A stretch of 64,000 bases of DNA, taken from contig MU277679.1 in NCBI GenBank assembly GCA_022385805.1, positions 565,276-629,275 of the forward strand, written 5' to 3'. Shown here piece after piece: positions 61,549 to 64,000 of this stretch. Each line of letters opens with the position of its first letter. Within the stretch, counting starts at the first letter, position 1. Position numbers and translations under genes: made by a program. The notes beneath the pieces were generated by a model, which searched no databases, had not been told where the DNA came from, and was given only the letters and a program-made list of their open reading frames with translations. This DNA comes from Pilatotrama ljubarskyi (lineage: Eukaryota > Basidiomycota > Agaricomycetes > Polyporales > Polyporaceae).

Positions 61549-62720
61549 GGCTGGTCCGCTCGGTGCACCGAAGGTTGAGAGGGTGAGGAGGAGAGGGCGG
61601 TGATGAGGGTGGCGATGGGGGCTGTTAGAGGAGAGGATGATGGAAGGAGGACAAGAAGGGCGGAAGACGGGAAGAGAGGGCGTGGAAGAGCGAAAGGCTG
61701 GAGGCTGAAAGGAGAAGGATGATGGGATTCGATGGACGGGGTATATAATCGCGGACGAGCGGACCAGCACACTCGGACTCGGACCAGGACGCGGGCGACA
61801 GACGCGAGTCCCTCTCGACCGCACCCGTCCCACTCCCCCGGCTCTTCTCCCGCGGCATCCATCCCCGCCCCGGCCGCGCCCTCCGTCATTCCCCTCCTCC
61901 GCGTGCCTGTAGATCTCGACTCGACTCTCCTGAGTATCCCTCCTGCACTCAGGCCCAGCTGCAAGGCACGCCTCACCAATTGGCCATCGCGCGCGGAGGC
62001 AGGGCGGGTGACCGACATAGGAGTTCCGAGCCGACCCCCAGGCTCGCCGGCGCCGACGGAACACGCTGCGACGGTTCCCTCGCCGCCGGCACATTAGGCG
62101 GCTTTGGGCAAATCTCCCCTTTCTGCCGCCGGCTCTCGCCGGATCCGTCCAGGAGTGGCAGTACGTGCCTGATCTCAGCCCTTTTGGCAAGGTCTCGCTC
62201 GTCCAGCGGTTCCTGGATAAATGCCTCGGTCGAGATCACAACCTAAACCTACTGTACTCAACACAGCCAACATCATCCAGACAGTCGTGTGGTGTCATAT
62301 CGTATGAATGCCAGATACAATCGACAAAGTACGGGAGCAATCAAGAGGGTGATACGAGCGGACAAGACATCTTTCACGTGCGCCGGTACCTCAAGAATAC
62401 TGTCATAAAGGCGGCAATTTGGCAAAAAAACTTCAGCCGTGTCGGGCATCGAGGAGCAAGAGCACATAGGGCTTGATCGAGCTTCACTCCGGCTCTGTCC
62501 ATAGCGAACAAATGCAATGAGACAAGCGTCCACAATAAATTGTTGCTGGACATGCGTCAGATCTTCAGCTGCTCAACAGTCATCCTTGATACTGTCAGGA
62601 CACTGAGGAATACAGACGACTCGCTTCAAGCAAATCGTTATCGGTTGTGCAAGGGCATCATCATTGCATGTGGGCAAATGAGGCGTAATGTACGGTAACT
62701 TTTGGCTAAGGATACAGCTC
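61549..62720. promoter_or_regulatory. Upstream region of the Zn2Cys6 factor
   Basis: About 1.2 kb. On the minus strand the first 200 bp upstream of the ATG is CT-rich, and a TATATA element lies near 61741-61746 (inside ggtatataatcg on the plus strand). The rest contains no supported exon, and the last 200 bp is the 3' flank of the P2 gene. Confidence 0.4.
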
Positions 62721-63182
62721 TTAGTCGAACAGACCGAAGCCCATGTCGTCGTCGGACTCCTCCTGCAGGACAACACGCGAAACATCAGAGGCTGTCCAGA
62801 CGCAACAGGAAACTGACGAATACTGACCTTCTCCTCCTTCTTCTCCTCCTCCTTCTTCTCCTCGGCGGCGGCAGCAGGGGCGCCGCCAGCAGCAGCACCG
62901 CCAGCAGCGGCGACCGCACCACCAGAGGGGACCTGAACGAATAATTTATATGAGAAAGCCCCCGAGTAACTGAACGGTGTAGGCACATACGGAAGCAAGC
63001 TTGGCAGAGCCCTCAGCAATCAGGGCGTTGACATCCTTGCCCTCGAGCTCAGAGATGAGCTTCTCGAGGCGCTCGTCATCGGCCTCGATACCGACGGCGC
63101 CGAGGACCTTCTTGATGTCCGCAGCCGTGGGGGAGGCGTTGCCACCGATCTGGAGGAGGAGGTACGCAGCGAGGTGACGCAT
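62721..63182 (-). CDS. RPP2: 60S acidic ribosomal protein P2
   Basis: Stalk protein of the large ribosomal subunit that recruits translation GTPases. Exons 63182-62991, 62932-62828 and 62762-62721 give 112 residues. [20 protein letters not shown] and [20 protein letters not shown] are the dimerisation domain, an Ala/Gly hinge follows, then Lys/Glu repeats and the universal end [13 protein letters not shown]. An intron acceptor (tttgtttag) abuts the ATG directly, so a 5' untranslated intron with a donor near 63255 is likely. Divergent from RPS15 over 444 bp. Confidence 0.96.
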
Positions 63183-63626
63183 CTAAACAAAAGCAGGGGA
63201 GGAGGGTTCGGCTCGTGCGTTCTCGCAAAGTCCGGGAAGGCGGCAGATACGCACGGTGCTAGTTTTGGTTGTTTAGGAGGAGAGACCGGTAGCCACAAAT
63301 CACTGCACAACACAGCCCTCAGTTAACGCTTTGCCCTCTCCAGATGTTGCGTCCGACGACGAGCGGAGCAGCGAGCGCACCTTTTAATCCGCGAGGGAAG
63401 ACCTGTGGATTCTATCCGAGGACGATGAGATGCGAGACCCTCTGCGCGATCGGCGCGAAACGACCCAGCGCGCACGCGCCCGGTGGCTGAGAAACTATAC
63501 AGTCCCATTCCCACGCTCACAGCAGGCGCTCAGCCACTGTGCCCGCTTTCGGACTCCGTTCCAAACTCACGGCAGCAGCTCCCTCAGCCAGGCCCCTCCC
63601 GCAAGACCGCCCACGACAACCGCAAG
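63183..63626. promoter_or_regulatory. Shared ribosomal-protein promoter RPP2 / RPS15
   Basis: A 444-bp head-to-head spacer between two ribosomal-protein genes, consistent with joint control. It also contains the untranslated intron of RPP2 (about 63183-63255). Confidence 0.5.
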
Positions 63627-64000
63627 ATGGTGAGCAATGCTGTTTGCAGGTCTAAGGAAGGAGTGGAGAGTGCTGACCGGACGTTGTTTTGTGGACGGTG
63701 TAGGCTGATTCATCCGTTACCGACCCCCAAGTCGCTGCCGACCTCAAGAAGAAGCGGACGTTCCGCACATTCTCGTATCGGGGCGTTGAGCTCGACAAGC
63801 TCCTGGACCTGAGCAACGAGGAGGTGTGTAAATGCACTATGATTTGCCATATGCCCAGCTCTGACAGTTCTGTCTGCAGTTCGTTGAGGTACGCACCATC
63901 TGAAGATAACGAAACTGTAGGAAAAGACGCTTACATCCATCGTCGCTCAGATTGTCCACGCCCGCGCCCGCCGTCGGTTCCAGCGCGGTCTCAAGCGCAA
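63627..64000 (+). CDS. RPS15: 40S ribosomal protein S15 (uS19), 5' part
   Basis: Small-subunit head protein. Exons seen: 63627-63629 (ATG alone), 63704-63823, 63880-63888 (9 nt, TTC GTT GAG) and 63951 to the window end. Joined product begins [10 protein letters not shown] and runs [43 protein letters not shown], the standard S15 N-terminus. The 9-nt exon supplies FVE, so skipping it would delete three conserved residues. The gene is cut by the window end after about 70 residues. Confidence 0.95.

Noticed and set aside
1..64000. CRISPR arrays, prophage or bacterial-type operons
   Set aside because: No direct-repeat arrays or bacterial genes; the spliced eukaryotic gene structure is clear throughout.

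Overview
The window looks like nuclear DNA from a wood-decay type basidiomycete (Agaricomycetes). The reasons are short phase-spliced introns (mostly about 45-80 nt) in nearly every gene, GC-rich coding sequence, a secreted AA9 polysaccharide monooxygenase, a Zn2Cys6 regulator, an Ecl1-type zinc protein and fungal-type housekeeping proteins. All genes were reconstructed by eye from donor/acceptor sites and protein-family knowledge. Exon ends are inferences, firm where the joined protein restores a known motif.

Layout. 1-4.9 kb: GC-rich sequence with no gene I can support. 4.9-5.9 kb: an Ecl1-like zinc-finger gene. 5.9-15.4 kb: a gene-poor block without recognisable genes or transposon domains. 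15.4-16 kb: a possible unknown gene. 17.6-18.3 kb: SmB (spliceosome). 19-22.3 kb: two tandem nitronate monooxygenase paralogues with the same five intron positions. 23.1-28.0 kb: pyruvate carboxylase in about 25 exons. 28.7-30.3 kb: Golgi GDP-mannose transporter. 30.9-32.1 kb: AA9 LPMO. 33.1-34.8 kb: a divergent pair, Hsk3-like DASH subunit and sphinganine C4-hydroxylase. 35-45.4 kb: MAK16, a mitochondrial DUF1640 protein, guanylate kinase, a YANK/STK32-type kinase, a UDP-GlcNAc-type transporter and TAF10. 45.6-46.6 kb: an unknown gene with a choice of two 3' splice sites. 47.2-61.5 kb: mitoferrin, hypoxanthine-guanine phosphoribosyltransferase, RNA polymerase III subunit RPC4, symplekin/Pta1, V-ATPase subunit G and a Zn2Cys6 transcription factor. 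62.7-64 kb: acidic ribosomal protein P2 and, divergent from it, uS19/RPS15 running off the window.

How it fits together. From 33 kb on the genes are tightly packed, often as head-to-head pairs sharing 200-450 bp promoters (HSK3/SUR2, MAK16/DUF1640, GUK1/kinase, HPT1/RPC4, PTA1/VMA10, P2/RPS15). Most are growth functions: translation, ribosome assembly, transcription, mRNA 3' processing, purine salvage, secretory glycosylation, sphingolipids. No single pathway links them, and I see no operon-like or novel defence system.

The most unusual signals are in gene architecture: five inferred GC-AG introns, micro-exons of 5, 7, 9, 13 and 17 nt, and three genes whose first coding exon is only the start codon (ATG|GT).
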